From the NCBI GenBank assembly GCA_009363875.1, contig CM018680.1:70075139-70139138 (forward strand): 64,000 nt of DNA, given 5' to 3'. Source of the DNA: Mikania micrantha. Taxonomy: Eukaryota; Streptophyta; Magnoliopsida; Asterales; Asteraceae. The translations under genes were made by a program, and so were the position numbers. Below the pieces are notes generated by a model that did no database searches, was not told the DNA's origin, and saw only the letters and a list, made by a program, of their open reading frames with translations. Position 1 is the first letter of the stretch; every line of letters begins with the position of its first letter. Below, in pieces: positions 20,986 to 33,000 of the stretch.

Positions 20986-22534
20986 TTATTCCATTGAGAA
21001 CCACTAAACATGAAAGAACCAAGGGAACTAATTTTGAACTATATGTTATTAGGGGTATAAAAGTAATTTAACCTTAAAGTATGAGAAGTTACTATTTTAC
21101 CCTTTTTAATAACCACTCTATGTACAAAACTTAAAGCATAATGTACAAGTGTATTATGCAGTTCTCAAGTTCCTAACATAAAAGTGGTTCTTAATGGAAT
21201 ACCTCCCTATATATATATATGCGCTAACATGAAGGTTATTTTGAAAATATATATTTAAGCATACATACATACATTGTATATGTGCATTGATTAGTAAAAT
21301 ATGAGTTCACCTCTGAAACTGTTTGTCCACCAGCACAACCACCAGCTTTGCTAGAGGTGTGCAAGACACCTTCATGTTCACATGTGAACATAAGAGAGTA
21401 TATTACATCATCACCATGATCAATGGTTATCTTTTGAAGTCTATGCTCTGGTTCAAGTTCAAAAGACCAGTTATTTTGAGGACCTCCACTTTGTCTTCCC
21501 CAAGTTCCTATCTGAATAAATTCGGCTACTTTGCTATTAACCTAGAAAAAAAAATTAACACACACCAGTTGTTCTAAACCATTTAAATTGAAATTAAATA
21601 ATGTGTTAATTATTTTTCACATGAAACTTACTTGCAACTCCAATGCCCTTTCTAGTCTCTCCACAATCAACGCCATCGTTGGCCTGTCAATACGATTTTC
21701 TTTCAAGCATTGAGATGCAACCATAGTGAAAACATTTAATGATTCCACCTTCATTTCATTCTTGATGCCATGAAAGATTATCTCATCTAACATGTTTCGG
21801 TCCAAAGATTGTTGCACGAGTGAAGCAAGAGATCGGTGATCATCATGATGTGTATTAACAAGCGCAGGCCTTCCACACAATATTTCAAATAACACCACCC
21901 CAAATGAATACACATCAGATTCCTTGGTTAGAATGCCAGTTTTTACATATTGGGGATCAACATAGCCAAAGGTGCCACAAGCATTAGTCAAAAGAAATGT
22001 GAACTTAACGTTAGAAGGGCCTATTTTTGACAATCCAAAATCAGATATCTTTGCTTCCCAGTTTTCATCTAGGAGAATGTTTGAGCTCTTTATATCGCGA
22101 TGCAAGACCCTGTGTTGGGGTCCCAGGTCATTATGAAGGTAACTAAAACCACGAGCTGCACCAAGGCTTATTTTGAGACGTTGCATCCATGATAGTTTTT
22201 CGTCACTTAGATGTCTGTCAAGGCTTCCATGCTTCGCATACTCATAAACAATGATATTTTCTTCACTTTCTTTGCAGAAACCAACAAGAGAGATGAGGTT
22301 TTCGTGCTTATAGCACGAAAGCGTTTGAATTTCCATCAAGAACTCATGGTCCCCTTGTCCAAATCTTCGATCTAGCCTCTTCACGGCAACAGTATTCTGC
22401 TGGCCTGATGCAGTGAGTTTGCCTATATAAACCTTCCCAAATCCACCACGTGCAATGAAATTTTCATCACTAAAGTTGTTGGTAGCCTTCTTTATCTCTT
22501 CAAGTGAGATTTTTAAACGTTCTACGGCTTCCAT
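20122..22534 (-). CDS. Protein kinase with two C-terminal jacalin-like lectin domains (612 residues, 4 exons)
   Basis: Exons on the minus strand are 22534-21632, 21541-21311, 20925-20473 and 20373-20122 (stop TAG 20122-20124). All three introns have GT...AG ends and phase 0. Exon 1 is a complete Ser/Thr kinase: Gly loop RGGFGKVY (29-36), VAVK Lys52, HRD 145-147, DFG 165-167, GTFGYVDPQY (187-196). It has an RD-type active site and resembles receptor-like cytoplasmic kinases. No signal peptide or membrane span is seen, so a cytoplasmic site is likely. Exons 2-4 encode two jacalin folds: about 310-455 (IGTWGRQSGG ... GPFGG ... VGFYGSAGHYIDGIG) and 462-612 (VGTWGK ... GPFGN ... AGFYGLCGWYIDSIG). 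Jacalin domains bind mannose- or galactose-type glycans, so the protein could couple sugar binding to phosphorylation. The role and ligand are inferred from the domains. Further 5' non-coding exons cannot be excluded. Confidence 0.9.
20935..20982. repeat. (TA)24 microsatellite in kinase intron 2
   Basis: A pure TA run ends nine bases from the first base of exon 3, next to the 3' splice site (ATTCATTCAG). Length variation here could affect splicing. That is speculation. Confidence 0.95.
20987..21201. repeat. MITE in kinase intron 2
   Basis: The left end TATTCCATTGAGAACCACT and the right end AGTGGTTCTTAATGGAATA are near-perfect inverted repeats. Similarity continues inward for about 40 bp. It is 215 bp and non-coding, and makes up more than half of the intron. 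Confidence 0.75.
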
Positions 22535-23107
22535 ACTATGAAATTCGGTAACCAGTTAATCGTATGTTAACTAGAATTCACATGATTTACATACCAATTA
22601 TGTTCTAAGGATAAACTTACGTACATGGCTAGATGAACATATGATTAAGAACTTTTAAGTATAACTAATTACAAGTTAGCTTTAGCATAAATGTTCATAT
22701 AAAGTATGTGATCTAACCTTTGAATCAATTAGTTTCTTGAGTTGATCAGAATATGGTTGTTGTAGATTAAGAGGTTTGATTTCACTATCAAATATTGCAA
22801 GATTAAATTTCAAAAGCATCATATTTTAGAGGAAAGGCATATGGAATAACTATGTCACAGACTCTATATGTGGTTTGAATAGGAGGACAGTTGGATGATG
22901 CCTTAATGTCTTTAATAAATAATTGAGATAGAGATTCTTTTTTTTTTTATTACACTTTCTGGTACTTAATATTCTAAGCTATTTTTCTACTGAGTTGTTT
23001 AACTTCAGTTATTACTAAAATATTTTCTAATCTTTTTTATTTTAGTAATTGGAACATTTGAACTAACTAATGTTAAATATTTTGTTAATTTTTTAAAAAT
23101 GAAGTTT
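22535..23107 (-). promoter_or_regulatory. Upstream region of the kinase-jacalin gene
   Basis: AT-rich sequence before the ATG at 22534, bounded by the hAT-like element at 23116. No certain TATA box or transcription start was picked out. It should hold the 5' leader and proximal promoter, by position only. Confidence 0.4.
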
Positions 23108-23115
23108 GCGCTGCT

Positions 23116-23373
23116 TAGAGGTGGCCAAACCGGGTTTTCTTTTGAACTGGAACCGGTTCCGGTCAACAAAGTCAATAACCGGTTCTGGTTCCGGTTTTTG
23201 ACCGGTTCCATCCTGTTTTTTACCGGTTCCGGTTCAGGTTTGGTCGGTGTAAGGGTGGAATTGGTTTCGGTTATCCAGATTTCTTTGAAAACCTGTACCC
23301 ACATGTTCAGGTACGACCGTCCGGTTCCGGTTCGGGTTATTGGTTCCGGTTTCGGGTCCATTAGCCACCTCTA
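23116..23373. mobile_element. hAT-type MITE, ACCGG-word type (258 bp)
   Basis: Terminal inverted repeats TAGAGGTGGC / GCCACCTCTA. An exact 8-bp target duplication GCGCTGCT lies at 23108-23115 and 23374-23381. The interior is made of CCGGTTCCGGTT-like words in both orientations. Open frames through it reflect this repetition and were not called. Confidence 0.88.
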
Positions 23374-23381
23374 GCGCTGCT

Positions 23382-23770
23382 TTTATTACGCATTAAAATT
23401 AGATTTTTTCTCACTCTCATTTCTCGTAATGGTGTTAGTTATAAAAGAATAAGATATTATTTTTGTAATTATTAAAGCTAATCCGATTGAGCGAGTAACT
23501 TATGTTTTTTTCCCACCCTCTCCCTTTATTCTTTTATTCCATAATTGATTGATGATGATACAACTTTTTGTTTGTCACATGTTGTTTGCAGTCACTAAAG
23601 AACATGAAGAGGAGTAAATTACAACTCTATCCACATTTGAGGTATATTACGAATTCAGTTTACAGGTGATGGAGACCAGTGTGTAATCTGAAACAAAGTC
23701 AATTGGTTTAACGTTATTAATTTGATCAATTAGTTTCATGGGATTTTGTTGAAATTACAAGAGTTAATAA
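23382..23770. other. Intergenic sequence, nothing recognised
   Basis: AT-rich with no repeat termini or coding pattern. Confidence 0.6.
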
Positions 23771-24477
23771 TCTTATCATACTATTATAATAAACAAAAAT
23801 TTTCAAATGATACTTGTCACATTCTAAAATAGTAAGATCATGTTACCAATTGTCAATTTTTATGTTTTTACTTAATTCTCTCTCTTATTAAATAATTATT
23901 ATATCTCTCCTATTAAATAATTATAATAATAACTAATGACATTATTTATCATTTACAAATTTAAAAATAATTTTCAATAAAATGAAAATCATTTTTTTAA
24001 AATAAGAAATATTTCAAGTTCTAATTTTAAAAAATAAGAACTTTATAAAAAACAAGTTTTCCTTAAAAAACGATTTTCTTTCAAAAATAATGAAATATAA
24101 ACCGAAGTTATACAGATGATAATAAAAATTGCATTTATATTCTTGTATATTTAATCGTAATTTCAAATTAGGTTCTATAATTTTAATAATTACAAAAATA
24201 TTACCTTATCTTAATTTGAAATAGTTAGTTTTGACAAAAAAAAAACTAACTAATGACGTTTTTAATGTTAGTTAGTTCAAAGATATTAATCAAAAAGGTT
24301 AAATGTTATTCCTATTGTTATTAATTTTTTTAATCATTGTTGTGTTATTTAAAATAGTTATTAATGCATGATTTAATCATTTTATATGAAAATATTGTTT
24401 TATAACTATTAAATTTTTATTACTAGCTATTGAATATTTTATATTTAATCCGTGTAATACACGAGGTAATAGCCTAG
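23771..24477 (+). mobile_element. Helitron-like non-autonomous element
   Basis: It starts TCTTATCATACTATTATAAT after an A and ends with a small hairpin region CCGTGTAATACACGAGG followed by TAATAGCCTAG and then T. This fits Helitron rules (5' TC, 3' hairpin then CTRR, insertion between A and T, no duplication). The body is AT-rich and non-coding. Confidence 0.5.
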
Positions 24478-24641
24478 TTATGTAATAAAACTATAAGTTA
24501 TAATGGTTTAACTTTTTTTTATTCTTTCGTGTTAAATTTTTAGGGTTAGAGGTGTTAAAAACTGTTAAAATATCACTTCTTAATGACCAATTATGTTGCT
24601 TATTATTATTTATTCACTAATAGTCTGTTATATCTTTTGAT

Positions 24642-24992
24642 TAGAGTTGCCCAAACCGGGTTTTTTTACCAAACCGATTCGGTTTAGGAACCCGTCCGGT
24701 TTGGTATATGGATGGTCAAAACCAGTTTGGGTTAAAATCGGTTCAGTTTGGAAACCGGTTTGGGAGATGAGGATGTCAAACCTATAGGAACCGGTTTAGA
24801 TAGGTTTGAAACCGGTTTGGAGGGGTTTGAAACCGGTTTGGGTCGGTTTAGGAACCGGTTTTAAAGGCAAAATCCCGAATTTATGTCAAACCGGCGGTTC
24901 GGACTGGTTTGGAAACCGGCTTGGCAAAAACGGGTTTGAGATTATTGAGGACCGGTTTGGCAACCCAAACGGGATTTTTTTCTTCACCTCTA
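24642..24992. mobile_element. hAT-like MITE, AACCGGTTTGG-word type (351 bp)
   Basis: Ends TAGAGTTGCCCAAAC and CTTCACCTCTA are degenerate inverted repeats. Flanking 8-mers CTTTTGAT and CTTTCAAT match at 6 of 8. The interior repeats AAACCGGTTTGG-like palindromic words about a dozen times. Confidence 0.65.
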
Positions 24993-25043
24993 CTTTCAAT
25001 GTAGAAATTAATATTTTTGGACTCAAGTAGCTGGTCTTATGGA

Positions 25044-25714
25044 TAGGATGAGATTTTTATACCGAATACCGGTACCGTACCGGTTTCGTACCGGTACCGT
25101 ACCGAACCGATACCGTACCGGTAGATTCGGTACCGGTATCGGTACTTCATTTTATCGAGTTTCGGTATCGGTACTAACCGGTACCGGTACCGGTAAAATA
25201 CCGAAAATTCCCGAAATGGTACCGGTACCGGAATATATGTATTTTTGTTTTAGAATTTGATTATTTACTAATCTAGTATACTTTAAAAAATATTTACCAT
25301 TATGCGTTAAAACCTAATTAATATTCTAATTATTAAATATAAAAAATACTATAGAAATCCAAAGGACGATGCGTTCATATTTTTCTGTTTGTAATTCTTC
25401 GTTTTGTGAACTTGATTTTTTTTATAACGTATTTCTATGATGCATTCATTTGCATAGATTTTTCTTATAATTATGACATAATAACATCTATAATTTGAAG
25501 ACTAATATTTTTCATCTTCATCTCAACAAAAACTTGAGAAAACGGTACAAAACCGGTAAAGTACCGAAAATACCGGTACCGATACCGATACCGAACCGGT
25601 ACCGTACCTAATGTTTTGGTACCGGTATCAGTACCCATTTTTCAAGAATTTCGGTACCGGTATTTTCGGTATCGTTACCGGTACGATACCGGTATGGTAC
25701 CGATCTCATCCCTA
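25044..25714. mobile_element. hAT-type MITE, GGTACCG-word type (671 bp)
   Basis: Terminal repeats TAGGATGAGAT / ATCTCATCCCTA. Exact 8-bp duplication CTTATGGA at 25036-25043 and 25715-25722. Two arms of about 200 and 170 bp consist of ACCGGTACCG / CGGTACCGGT words, around an AT-rich, non-coding centre (25250-25540). Confidence 0.88.
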
Positions 25715-25722
25715 CTTATGGA

Positions 25723-25967
25723 TGTGGATTAATCGGTTGATAAAGTTGTTGAAGACGTTGGACCGTTATTCAAGATTGGGCTTAGCAGATTTAATAGAAG
25801 TTAGTTGGGCTTGAGCTGAAGTATATAAAGAAATAACAAGAGAGAGAGTTGTAGGGTTTTTTATATTTTTCACCTCTCATTAGTCGCTATGTTCGAAGCA
25901 TTCTTCTAGGTTTTTTTTTTTTGGGTCTTTGTATATCTTTGTTGGGTCTAGGACAGTCAAGACCAAC
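25723..25967. other. Intergenic sequence with a short LTR-like match
   Basis: About 25939-25960 (TGTTGGGTCTAGGACAGTCA) resembles the first bases of the LTR at 47124, perhaps a solo fragment. Nothing else was recognised. Confidence 0.4.
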
Positions 25968-26461
25968 CACTACTACAAAAACAGGGATTTGCTACCAGAA
26001 TTATGGTTGCAAAATGGTGTCAATTGTCATTTTGAGACCAATTTGATACCATAAAGGCGGTGAGAAAATCCCTGTTTGCAAATAGCCTATTGCCACGATT
26101 TTGCCACCATTTTATTTCCAGAAAATGGTCAAAAATGTTGCTACCATTTTGCTACCATTTTTCTTGCTATCATTTTGCTACCATTTTGTTGGGATCTATA
26201 TAGCCACCATTTTCTCACCAATCTCATATATAAATATTATTATAACTACCATTTTCTCACCAATCCCATATATACCACATGCTAAATCTCAGAACTTAGA
26301 CTTGCATAAATTTCAAAATAACCAAACATAATAAAATTCTAAACAAAATATCTCAAGTAATAGAAAAGGATTAAACATCAAACATAATACAAACTATCCA
26401 AACATAATAAAAGTCCAAACAAGAATTAAAAGTATTTTATAGTCTATTTCCAGATCAAGGT
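25968..26461 (-). mobile_element. CACTA-like terminus with subterminal repeats
   Basis: It starts CACTACTACAAAAACAGGG and then shows repeated GCTACCATTTT words (26080-26260), the layout of a CACTA end. It is interrupted at 26461 by the solo LTR and appears to resume at 41698, where a charged coiled-coil frame lies on the minus strand. The distance and orientation parallel the CACTA fragment at 12580-13461. Confidence 0.5.
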
Positions 26462-26994
26462 TGTCACACCCCCACCTCTCGTCATCTGTTGATGATGTCA
26501 CTGAAACGGTCGCGGAAGCATAGTGGTGATGTTTCAAAGATGAGGGGTGACTTACTTGATCCAATATCACAAGCACATAGATTAACTTAGGATAATTACA
26601 TTACATGGTTCGTTATTACAATTTACATTACAACATTAACTTATTCAGTTACAAGTTGTGAAGTGCAGTCTCACCAGAATCACTGTCTACCTGCAAAAAG
26701 GTTTGATTTGAAAACGTCAGCACAAAGCTGGTGATTCCGTATAGTTTAGTAATTAAACAATATGATATGCAAAATTTCAAGATTTACAGTTCAGATAACC
26801 ATGGGACCCGTATCTAGTTCCTTTCGGACAGTTTTACGTTTTACGAAGATGCTACCCGTCGGTAAATATCTTAATGCCTCATTATCTTAATGTCTATCAC
26901 TAACATTAAGAAGATGTTTCGGAAACAAGTAACAAACATTCACACCAGGGAAGATGCAATCCTCCCAGCAAATGGGTTGTCAGCCAATAATACT

Positions 26995-28070
26995 CTAGGG
27001 GTGTTCAAAAAAACCGTAAACCGTTTAAAACCGTTATCCGAACCGTATCCGTAACCGAAAAAAACCGAATCGAATTGCAAATTCGGTTTACGGTTCGGTT
27101 CTAAACCGTAACCGTTTTACCAATTCGGGTTTCGGGTCGGTTTACGGTTCTTTTTTTTAGAATTCGGTTTTTCGGGTTAAACCGTTTGAACCGAAATAAT
27201 ATTAAAAATACATTTTTATTTTTTATTTTGTGTCTTAATTTATACCCTAATAGCCTAATTGAAAGAAAACGTCGTCACTCTCACTCACACCCTTCTTTTC
27301 TTGAATTTCTTCACACTCATCACCAAAGGAAGATTCTGCAGTTCTACCAATCGATCTACAGCACACTAGTAGCGGCGATCTGCACCCTCAAGTCTCGGCT
27401 GATCTGAACAGCCCCACGCCCCCACATCCGTTGATCTACATCTTCAACCGGTCGATCTGCACCTTCAAGTCTTCAACCGGTTGATCTTAACCAACACAGG
27501 TACCCACAATCCATGAATTTGAGTTGAAAATTTTACTAAACTAGAATGTCATAGGTTACAGGGAAAGCATGCGTGTGTGTGTTCTTAGGGTTTCGCAAAC
27601 AAATTGGGTGTAAGATGAGAGAGAAAGAGAGGTGTTAGCCTGGAATCGTTGTCAACATCTGTAAAGTCGCAATACATTGAAATTAAAATTATGGGGTTTT
27701 GACGTATTTTGTATTTTTGACTGATGAATTAACTAAATTTCAAATTGTTTCACAGCTTATGTGTATGTTAGGATATGGTTAATTTTGTGTTAATTGAAGT
27801 GGTTTGGAACACAAACAATTTTAATACATGAAACAGAAACCAAAAACATGGAAAAAGGTATTTTGACCGAATACGGTTGAATTCGGTTTAATACGGTTTG
27901 TTTGGTTCTTAACCGAATCCGAACCGAATTGAATACGGTTGAATTCGGTTCGGTTTACCTTATTTCGAATACGGTTCGGTTTACGGTTGGCCTAAAAAAA
28001 TTTTCATAACCGTTTAAACCGAACCAAATAAACCGTTTAAACCGGAAACCGAACCGTTGAACACCCCTAG
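26995..28070. mobile_element. Non-autonomous TIR element, AACCG-word type (1076 bp)
   Basis: Perfect 14-bp terminal repeats CTAGGGGTGTTCAA / TTGAACACCCCTAG are flanked on both sides by TACT. Both ends carry about 150-180 bp of AACCGTAAACCGTTT / CGGTTTACGGTT words. The centre (27200-27850) is unrelated sequence with no convincing gene. It is inside the solo LTR and so younger than it. The duplication size differs from the 8 bp of the hAT-type elements nearby. Confidence 0.75.
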
Positions 28071-29203
28071 TACTATCAATGCTTCCTGTTCGGCCCCACA
28101 TGGGTTCACTAGATACAGTTTCAAAGAATGAGAGCTTTTGATACTATGATAGAGATACTAACGGCAAAATCCCATGAAATCACACAAAAGTCACATGAAA
28201 TCACAAAGATAACAATGATACATATCATATGTTCAGAAATCGATTTACAGAAATTCCCCGATATTTGTAAAACACTAAAATGAAAAGGGGTTGTACGAAA
28301 CTCACCTGATAAGTGATAACTTAGAAGTAGCAGAATATCTCGCAACGGATAATAAAGAGGTGATTCTGCATTTATTTATGTTTAATGAGTTATTTAGGTT
28401 TTAACTTACTGATTAGATCTTTCTGAACGTTCAATGTCAAAGACATTGCTTTGAAAGTCATCAAACCGATATTGAGTATTTAATTAGTTATTTTGATGTC
28501 ATATCATATAATGTATGATAATGTAGGAACCTACCTTGAATTAGATTCCTAATACAAAGTTGATGACACTCTTGATTAATCAGAATAGTCTCGGATTAAC
28601 CAAATAGTTAATGTTGTTGATTATAATGCTAAAACAGTTTCTAGAAAGATTAATGGCTTAGGAATGATCAATCCTTGTTATTGATTACCCAAATATCATG
28701 AAATATCACAATGTAGCATTAGAATAGGTTTAACAACCATGTTTAACATACTAATCTGACTATTATCATAAACATCAGATAATCGTTCCAACGAGTATGT
28801 TAATGGTTGTGATTAGTTTGAAACACATGGATTTAACCTTGCATTTCAAATATTAATCAAACTAATCACCTACATTGTCATAATCAAATGGTTTAAACCA
28901 TTATAATCATGGGTATGATTTCATGCAAACCGGGCATTACAACGGATCAAAACAAGGATTTAACCGTTAAAACATCGTGTTCTTCGTTTATAATTAATCC
29001 TAACCATCATCTAGACAATAATCAACAATCCTAACTATATCATTACGTTCAAAACCAAGATCTAATCAATCAAAATCAAACTAAAAGGTTAAAACGAACC
29101 GTTACCTGATCTGACGAATTTCTGCGGGTAGAACATCGATCTAGGCTTGTAGATACGATCCCTAGTGCGATCCACACGATTAGAAGGCTTCAAAATGGTG
29201 ATT
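28071..29203. other. Solo-LTR body without genes
   Basis: Non-coding part of the solo LTR between the TIR element and the Sirevirus. No promoter or gene was recognised. Confidence 0.6.
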
Positions 29204-29208
29204 TTGTG

Positions 29209-30039
29209 TGTAGGATCGGGTTGTTATCTCTAAACAACACTTCACAAGTATTTCTTACTTAATTCTAACAGATGCGGAATGTTCTGTTAGAATGATCTCA
29301 CAATTTCACTCAAAGTGATACAATAATAATCTTTGAACAATATTAAGAACACAAGAATAATTCAAGCTCAAGGATATATTTCTCTCAAAGTGGAAGTATA
29401 CAAGCAAGCACACTTCAAGCAACAATACATTGGGAGGTTATATAGCCGAGGCTACAACCGTATACACTTAGGAATACAAGTTGGGTATACTAGACAAGTA
29501 CATAAAGTAAAGCTTATTCTAGTATGTTGAGTGTCTTAACAGGCTAAGACACTCAGTCATGATCATTACATTAATAGACATTGACTTTACAAAGGACTAT
29601 TAAATACAAAAGACATTTAATGTTGTTGATCTTCAAGGCTTCAGATGATCTTTTGCATTTAATGCAGCATGGGAGAGGTAAGGCGCTTTATCTGACTCAT
29701 TACATGTTGTCTTTGTCTTTACTCAGACCAGCATGTCTTGTGTCAGTACCTTTTGTACTATGAGAGTAAGCTGCTACAGTCTTTGTCAGAGGATAAACCT
29801 CGGAAGTCTTTGTCTTGAGTGCATAAGAAGATTCCTCGGAAGTCTTTGTCTTCCGAGCATAAGAGGATTCCTCGGAAGCAGTTGTCTTGTACAACCTTCG
29901 GCAGGAACCAGTTATCCTTCGGAAGCAATGTTGCTTCCGAAGAATCACTTCTTCCTTCCGAAGGTGTTTATTCAAAGAGACTCCTATACTTAGACAAAAC
30001 AAGAAGTTTGGTGAGCATCAGCCTTTATTAGTCTTTACA
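29209..30039 (-). repeat. 3' LTR of the complete Sirevirus (831 bp)
   Basis: TGTAGGATCGGG to GTCTTTACA on the plus strand. It carries about seven CTTCCGA/TCGGAAG heptamers at 29800-29965. Confidence 0.97.
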
Positions 30040-30051
30040 GTCTCCCCCTAG
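30040..30051 (-). promoter_or_regulatory. Polypurine tract of the Sirevirus
   Basis: The minus strand reads CCTAGGGGGAGAC directly before the LTR, the primer site for plus-strand DNA synthesis. Confidence 0.9.
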
Positions 30052-30070
30052 GCTGATGCTACCAAAACTT

Positions 30071-33000
30071 CTAAGGCATAAACCTTGGCTTCCATGTACC
30101 CCTCAGTACCTGTGCCCTTTTTCTAATTAATCTGATAGCTGACCTCCCATCTGCTCCATTGTCAGGATTATTGAGAGGGAGCATATCTAGATCAAATATA
30201 TAGGGTTTTGCCAACATCATCAGATGCAAAAGATCCACCAGTTTTATTTCTCCATTGTAGTCGGTGAGGATGAATATCCTTTCTTGTGCATTGAAGCTCC
30301 AATTTACCAAAGGGATGTATGAATGCTCATGCATTAATCTGCTGATATCCCTCATGTCTTCTAGGGTTTGTGTAGTTTTGGGAGTTGCTTCAGATGTGGC
30401 TTCAAGTACTGAGAGTGTTGTATCAGGCTCAGAGTCTAAGGGGATAGTTTTTGTTTCCTTTTTCCTTTTAGCCATGCTCTTTCTTCTTGTGAATCTTGGT
30501 TTGTCTTGAGCAGTGGCTTGACTCCTCAGAACTCTGGCCTGTTGGGCTTCCACAGTTGATTCTACTGCTGCACCTGTTGTTGCAGTAGGCTGTGGCCCAA
30601 TATCCTCATCCCTTGAGGGTTCTGTTCTCCTCTCTTCAGCCTGTGTATGTCTCTCAGGATCAGGGTTTGGTATTGATTGTTTCCTTGTAGTCTTCTTACC
30701 CTTTTTGTAGACTGAGGAAATTGGCATGTTATCCATACTTGGACTTGAAGGAGGAGATATTGGTTCTTCTTTTGGATTTAGGGGGAGCATGTTGGGGAAC
30801 ATTGCTTCTGTTGCTGCCCCACACATGACTTCTTCTCCCTCTCTGATCCCTGCACCAGAGAGGGGAAATTCTATTGTAGCTCCTCCCCCTAAACCTAAGC
30901 CTCTCATTAGGCTTTCCTTTCTTGCCCTGATTTGTTCAATTGAAGGTAACTCACCTCTTGCAACTTTGGCTTTTATATCTCTGATATGCATATCCATGGT
31001 TGAGTTCTTCATTGGGCCTAGCTGCCGAGCATGGAAGCCATATTCCAAGAGAAAGGCCTTGTTCTTGTCTCTGTAGGCCTTCTCTTTTTGCTCCTTTGTA
31101 AGTACACTCAGGGCCTTTGATGCAGCAACAGCTTGTTCTTGCTGCTGCACCTTGTCCAGCTCGGCAGCCATTCTAGGTACCGACCAGTTGATGACTTCAT
31201 CAAAGTCATAACCTTTTTCTTCTAGCAAAGCAGAGAGTCTAGCTCGCTCTTCATCTAGAGAAGTGTTTGGTCGGCCCTTTGTTTTCTTTGGTCTCATCTC
31301 CTCCTGTTCTGCTTCCTCCTCTGGGGTTAGCTTACGTTTTCCTTTGTCATCAGCAGTTATTTTTGCCCCAGAGGAGATTTCTTCTGTTGCCTCACCAGCT
31401 GGTTCATTGGCATGTAGCTCCTCTGTGGAGGAAACATCCAGGATGACTGGGCCTTCGGAGGCAGCTGCAGCTTCGGAGTTAACCTCAGCATTCACTGTCT
31501 CCTCCAGTTGACCAATCCCCTTAGATGATTCCTTATTGGATTCCACAAAGGGCTCAGGAGAGGAAGAGAGAGCTTCAGCAGCTTCAGTCCCAGAAGGGGA
31601 CACAGATTTCATGGAAATTGATTCTTCTTGTGCTGTGTCTTCCATGTCAACCTGAGCTGCAGTCTCAGAAGGAGACTTAGTCCCAAGAGGGGACTGAGGT
31701 TCCAAAGAGACATTTGATGTTTGCTGTTCAGTCTCTTTGGCAACCTCCCTTGTATCCTCAGAAGCAGAAGAAGAGGAAGTAGAAGAAGAATCTTGAAAAT
31801 AAGTACCCAAGAAGTCATCCCATTCAGCAGTCAAAGTGACTAAGGATGGAGTAACTTCCTGTGCACCCTCCTCTTCTCTTGCTTCTGATCCTGACCCTGC
31901 AGTTGGTATATTCTCCCCCTTTTGGTAGCATCAGGGGAGGTGAAAGTGGTAGTAGCAGGATCAGGGTGAAATGGATGTAGAGTGACCGGGGGACGCCTCC
32001 TGAGGTCCAGAATAGTGGCATCTTTGGTTTGGACCTCAAGCCGCAGGGTAGCCACCTCAGCTTCTAACTGAGCTACCCTGGCTTGGAGGGAAGTTATTGT
32101 AGCCGTCAATTCCTGTGTGGATGTGCCCTCCTCTACCGGAGTAGAATCATGGGGCGATGGAGTCCTGAGCCTAGCTCCTGCACCTCCACCACCAGATGTG
32201 GTTTCTTGGCACCCTGGATTCCCTTCATTGAGAAGAACCTCAAAGAAGTCCTCCCCAATATAGGTTGCCGCAGGTGAGGTCCTATTGCCTGTACCACTGT
32301 CCTGTGGATCTTTATTAAGATCAACAGTAGTGGCAGCCTCACCTGCATTGACCCCTTCAGAACTACTGGGGCCAACCTCTGATTGAATAGGCTCTGGGTC
32401 AGGGAACCGAGCTTGTAACTGTGTCACCACTCTCATTAAAGTTTGGGAAGTGGGAGAGAGTGGTTCCTCCAAAGCTAGAGCAGGGGTTCCTTGAGCCTGG
32501 GTGATAGTATGGGTGGGGGGCATTTCTGGATGATATGAACCTGGAGACTTGGGAGACAGTCTCTTATCTAATGAAGTTGCTTCATGAGAAGCAAACTCAA
32601 TGATGGGTGCATCCCTTTGAATATTCTCAGTTATGTTTTGTGACATAAGCTGAGGGCTTTCAGGCTGGTTAAGGGCAACCACAGGTTTCAAAGGAAGAAC
32701 CTGTGGAGAAACAAGGGGTGTGGCTTTCACCTTAGGTAGAACTGTGCCCTGAGCAGTTCTTTTAACCTTTTTCTGTTTTGGTTCAGTAGAAGGGCCTGAA
32801 CAACTGTAGAAAGTTGCACAGGGTTTCGTTTGCGTTTGTAAGTGATTTTTATGGGGTGAGGAACAGAAGTGGAAGGTGTGGGTTCAGCATCTGTGGGGTT
32901 AACAGAGCTGTCACCTTCTGGAGCAGGGGACTCCATAGAGGAAAGAAGAGGAGTGAATGTCCCAGAGAACTGAGCACTCTTCTTCTTGAGTTGCACAAAA

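Noticed and set aside
23099..23374. Open frames in the ACCGG, GGTACCG and AACCGG elements (also 24806-25030 and 25039-25260)
   Set aside because: They are translations of short repeated words inside hAT-like elements and have no family features.
26101..26331. Hydrophobic protein at 26101-26331
   Set aside because: Produced by GCTACCATTTT subterminal repeats.
30071..31834. A separate gene starting at 31834
   Set aside because: The start codon would be TTG, and coherent coding extends upstream in the same frame to about 31915.
31840..32730. A separate gene starting at 32730
   Set aside because: The apparent start is GTG overlapping the previous stop, and the same protein style continues from the previous frame. 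A frame break in one ORF explains it better.
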